A stretch of DNA of 17,283 nucleotides from an uncultured Acetatifactor sp. (lineage in GTDB: Bacteria > Bacillota > Clostridia > Lachnospirales > Lachnospiraceae), in the NCBI GenBank assembly GCA_910577185.1, contig CAJTLR010000073.1, positions 1 through 17,283 on the forward strand. The letters run 5' to 3'. Each line of letters begins with the position of its first letter. Position 1 is the stretch's first letter. Of this stretch, positions 15,629 through 17,283 are shown piece by piece. Under the pieces are notes generated by a model, which saw only the letters and a list, made by a program, of their open reading frames with translations, did no database searches and was not told the origin of the DNA. The position numbers and the translations under genes were made by a program.

Positions 15629-15653
15629 GGGGTCTTTTGGGGACCTGAAGTAA

Positions 15654-15776
15654 TCTCAAGGTTTGGCTGAAGATCCGATGGAAACCCTCGGCAAACTCAA
15701 AAAGATGCTTGGTGCAGGATTGATTGAGCAGGCTGAATACGATGCAAAGAAGGCAGAAGTTCTGAGCAGAATGTAA
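15654..15776 (+). pseudogene. Remnant of a SHOCT-domain protein gene
   Basis: From a stop at 15651 the frame reads SQGLAEDPMETLGKLKKMLG and continues to AEVLSRM and a stop at 15774. The stretch METLGKLKKMLGAGLIEQAE plus the following YDAKKAEVL is a complete SHOCT motif (short C-terminal helical hairpin), which normally ends a larger protein. Here only this tail remains and the rest of the gene is absent. An ATG at 15678 could give a 32-residue peptide, but it lacks a ribosome site. It is best read as the 3' scar of a deleted gene; a free-standing SHOCT micro-protein is less likely. SHOCT tails are often on membrane or oligomeric proteins of unknown role. Confidence 0.6.
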
Positions 15777-15789
15777 GGAGGCGATACCA

Positions 15790-15849
15790 ATGAACAAAAA
15801 GCGAACACTATGGATACTAAGGAACGGAAAACAGTTTGCCAAAACCTAG
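15790..15849 (+). pseudogene. Broken 5' end of a gene or 19-residue peptide
   Basis: A near-ideal ribosome site AGGAGG (15776-15781) overlaps the stop of the SHOCT remnant and precedes ATG at 15790 by 8 bases. The frame gives only 19 basic and hydrophobic residues (MNKKRTLWILRNGKQFAKT) before TAG. The strong site on such a short frame suggests the start of a gene whose body was lost together with most of the SHOCT gene. A true micro-peptide cannot be excluded. Confidence 0.4.
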
Positions 15850-15902
15850 TGTGTACTCAGGGAATATGCCGTAAAGGGTTAAAAATAATTTCCAAAAAAC
15901 AG

Positions 15903-15931
15903 TTGATTAATTTTTGTTTTTTGTGTATTCT
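15903..15931 (+). promoter_or_regulatory. Candidate promoter of the PilT-like gene
   Basis: TTGATT (15903-15908), 17 bases and TATTCT (15926-15931), in an AT-rich stretch. The start would fall near 15938, about 43 bases before the ATG at 15981. Confidence 0.5.
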
Positions 15932-15945
15932 GTATATATCAGAAT
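15927..15945. promoter_or_regulatory. Palindrome over the PilT-gene promoter
   Basis: ATTCTG (15927-15932) and CAGAAT (15940-15945) are perfect inverted arms around TATATAT. They cover the -10 box and the expected start of transcription, a usual position for a repressor operator. The regulator is unknown. Confidence 0.35.
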
Positions 15946-15980
15946 TTTCAAGGATAGGGAAAATCAGGAGTGGAAAGCCA

Positions 15981-17024
15981 ATGTCGGGGATAGTTTCATC
16001 TTCAATAGAAAGGATACTGGAGGAAGCGGGGGCGGCAGGCGCCAGCGATGTACATCTGGCAGCAGGATTACCGCCCAGAATGCGCGTAAACGGTACCCTC
16101 GTCACTATGAACCATACAAAAATAACATCATCGGACACGCTTGACATCTTGATTCATGTCATGCCTGAGGTCCAGCGGGAGAGGTTTGAGGAAAAAGGGG
16201 AATATGATTTTTCCTTTACGGTTCCCGGCTGCGGGAGATGCAGGGCCAACGCCTACAAGCAGAAAGGAAGCGTAGCCTTTGCGCTTCATCTGGTGGATGC
16301 AAAGGTGCCTTCCCCGGAAGAGCTGGGGATGCCGGAATCTGTCATCGGGCTGCAGGAAAGGGAGAGCGGTCTCGTGCTTGTGACCGGGCCCTCCGGAAGC
16401 GGCCGCTCGGCGACTCTGGCCGCCATGATAGAGCAGATCAATGAAAACCGGGACGCGCTGGTGATTACGCTGGAAGATCCGATAGAATATATCCATCCGC
16501 ATAAAAGGGCCATGGTGAACCAGCGTGAGATCGGCCTGGACAGCAGAAGCTACGCGGATGCGCTCAGGGCGGTGCTGCGGGAAGACCCGGACGTGATACT
16601 GGTGGGGGAACTGCGGGATCCCGAGACTGTCAGCGCGGCGGTCACGGCGGCAGAGACGGGACATCTTGTCTTGTCCGCGCTGCACGCTTCCAATGTGGTC
16701 AATGCGGTGGACGCGCTGCTGGATATGTTTCCTCCCCACAGACAGGAGGGAATGCGGGGCAGGCTGGCCGATGTGCTGGAGGCTGTGGTTTCCCAGCGGC
16801 TGATTCCCGCGGCCGGCGGCCGGGTGGCGGCATTTGAGGTACTGCTCACCAGCCAGGAGGTGCGTCATATGCTCCGGGATGGCCTGATATCGCGGCTGCC
16901 CGAGGCGATGCAAAACGGCAGGGCCCGGGGAATGATCACCATGGAAGAAGCCGTGGAGCGGCTGTGCGCGGATGGAAAAATCGATGCAGCCACGGCGGCA
17001 AAGTACAAGGCCAGGACAATGTAA
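15981..17024 (+). CDS. PilT-like type IV pilus/secretion ATPase with altered Walker A
   Basis: A 347-residue member of the PilT/GspE hexameric ATPase family, close in length and layout to PilT, the motor that retracts type IV pili at the inner face of the membrane. ATG at 15981 follows AGGAG at 10 bases; the frame extends to 15810 but that part lies in the AT-rich promoter and looks non-coding. The N domain (ASDVHLAAGLPPRMRVNG) is followed by the ATPase core: Walker A GPSGSGRS (136-143), Asp box LEDPIEY (164-170), Walker B DVILVGELRD (204-213) with Glu210, and His box GHLVLSALHAS (His228, His235). The Walker A Lys is Arg142, which usually weakens nucleotide binding. The C terminus keeps GMITMEEAVERL. 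No pilin or other pilus gene is in the window, so it is an orphan here. Confidence 0.9.
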   Translation: MSGIVSSSIERILEEAGAAGASDVHLAAGLPPRMRVNGTLVTMNHTKITSSDTLDILIHVMPEVQRERFEEKGEYDFSFTVPGCGRCRANAYKQKGSVAFALHLVDAKVPSPEELGMPESVIGLQERESGLVLVTGPSGSGRSATLAAMIEQINENRDALVITLEDPIEYIHPHKRAMVNQREIGLDSRSYADALRAVLREDPDVILVGELRDPETVSAAVTAAETGHLVLSALHASNVVNAVDALLDMFPPHRQEGMRGRLADVLEAVVSQRLIPAAGGRVAAFEVLLTSQEVRHMLRDGLISRLPEAMQNGRARGMITMEEAVERLCADGKIDAATAAKYKARTM

Positions 17025-17046
17025 ACGTGTTATTTTCAGTCAGCAG

Positions 17047-17111
17047 GTGTTTCCGGAAAACTCCCGTCTCCTTTGGGAGATGACCGGAACACTTTCAGAA
17101 ACTCTTTTTTT
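17047..17111 (+). terminator. Intrinsic terminator after the PilT-like gene
   Basis: GTGTTTCCGG (17047-17056) pairs with CCGGAACAC (17084-17092) with one bulged T. An inner stem TCTCC/GGAGA has a TTTG loop. TTTTTTT follows at 17105-17111, about 12 bases after the stem, so the second half may be an imperfect terminator. Confidence 0.65.
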
Positions 17112-17127
17112 CAGGTATTTCATTTTC

Positions 17128-17178
17128 ATCAAAATGTAAACTTCCTTATCAAAATGTGTTTTCATTCATTTATCAAAA
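17128..17178. repeat. Three direct repeats upstream of the last gene
   Basis: ATCAAAATGT occurs at 17128-17137 and again at 17148-17157, exactly 20 bases apart. ATCAAAA recurs at 17172-17178. Spacing of about two helical turns suits a regulator binding tandem sites on one DNA face. They lie about 70-120 bases ahead of the start codon at 17248. Confidence 0.45.
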
Positions 17179-17247
17179 ACAAGTCATTATGGATCAATCA
17201 CCACAGCACATAATCGAATAAAATGGAACTGGAATGGAGGTATTAGT

Positions 17248-17283
17248 GTGAAAAATAAATTTTTCACACGCAAATTTGTGCCT
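17248..17283 (+). CDS. Start of an unidentified gene, cut by the window end
   Basis: GTG at 17248 follows GGAGG (17236-17240) at 7 bases, a strong ribosome site. The twelve codons present give a basic N terminus (MKNKFFTRKFVP when GTG is read as Met), as in the start of a signal peptide or a membrane protein. Nothing more can be said about the product. The region 17112-17247 ahead of it is AT-rich and carries the direct repeats. Confidence 0.55.
   Translation, partial: MKNKFFTRKFVP

Noticed and set aside
15810..15980. 57-residue N-terminal extension of the PilT-like protein
   Set aside because: It crosses the AT-rich promoter, has no ribosome site, is unlike PilT, and a well-placed AGGAG precedes the ATG at 15981.
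1..17283. CRISPR array, transposon ends, tRNA, rRNA or phage genes
   Set aside because: No regularly spaced repeats, transposase, integrase or RNA gene signatures were seen on either strand.

Overview
The window looks like chromosomal DNA of a moderately GC-rich, spore-forming Clostridia, most likely a Lachnospiraceae-type gut anaerobe. This is inferred from the presence of a sporulation sigma factor K, the lepA-hemW pair, strong AGGAGG-type ribosome sites, AT-rich intergenic regions and clostridial-style PBP1A, MgtE and YigZ proteins. No rRNA, tRNA, CRISPR array, transposase or phage gene was seen.

Layout. 1-149: two strong hairpins beyond the 3' end of ponA. 150-2894 (-): bifunctional penicillin-binding protein 1A. 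2895-3196 (302 bases without a gene): the divergent ponA and yigZ promoters, with a foldable ponA leader. 3197-3853 (+): YigZ/IMPACT protein. 4061-5410 (+): MgtE magnesium channel with a terminator. 5411-5749 (339 bases): the mgtE terminator, a promoter-like site and a second terminator that could bound a small RNA or attenuator. 5750-6502 (+): an unusual membrane protein with a MotA/ExbB-like four-helix part and a LuxR-type DNA-binding domain. 6539-7546 (-): acyltransferase-3 membrane protein. 7693-9486 and 9524-11326 (-): two half-transporters that together make one heterodimeric ABC exporter. 11327-11744 (418 bases): a back-to-back promoter region, an inverted-repeat operator candidate and a long hairpin in the lepA leader. 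11745-13568 (+) lepA and 13662-14858 (+) hemW. 14932-15567 (+): sigK, read from a TTG codon and lacking a pro-sequence, behind a nested inverted repeat. 15568-15980 (413 bases): terminator, remnant of a SHOCT-domain gene, a broken ORF and a promoter. 15981-17024 (+): PilT-like secretion ATPase with an altered Walker A. 17025-17283: terminator, direct repeats and the first codons of another gene.

How the genes fit together. This is mostly a housekeeping and envelope region: wall synthesis (ponA), Mg2+ uptake (mgtE), translation back-tracking (lepA), heme trafficking (hemW), mother-cell sporulation control (sigK) and drug/lipid-type export. The least ordinary items are the MotA-like/LuxR fusion, the PilT-like ATPase with Arg in place of the Walker A Lys, the TTG-started pro-less sigK with a structured start region, and the shared lepA/exporter promoter followed by a long leader hairpin. 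No multi-gene defence or biosynthetic system is visible; the novelty is in single proteins and regulatory DNA.
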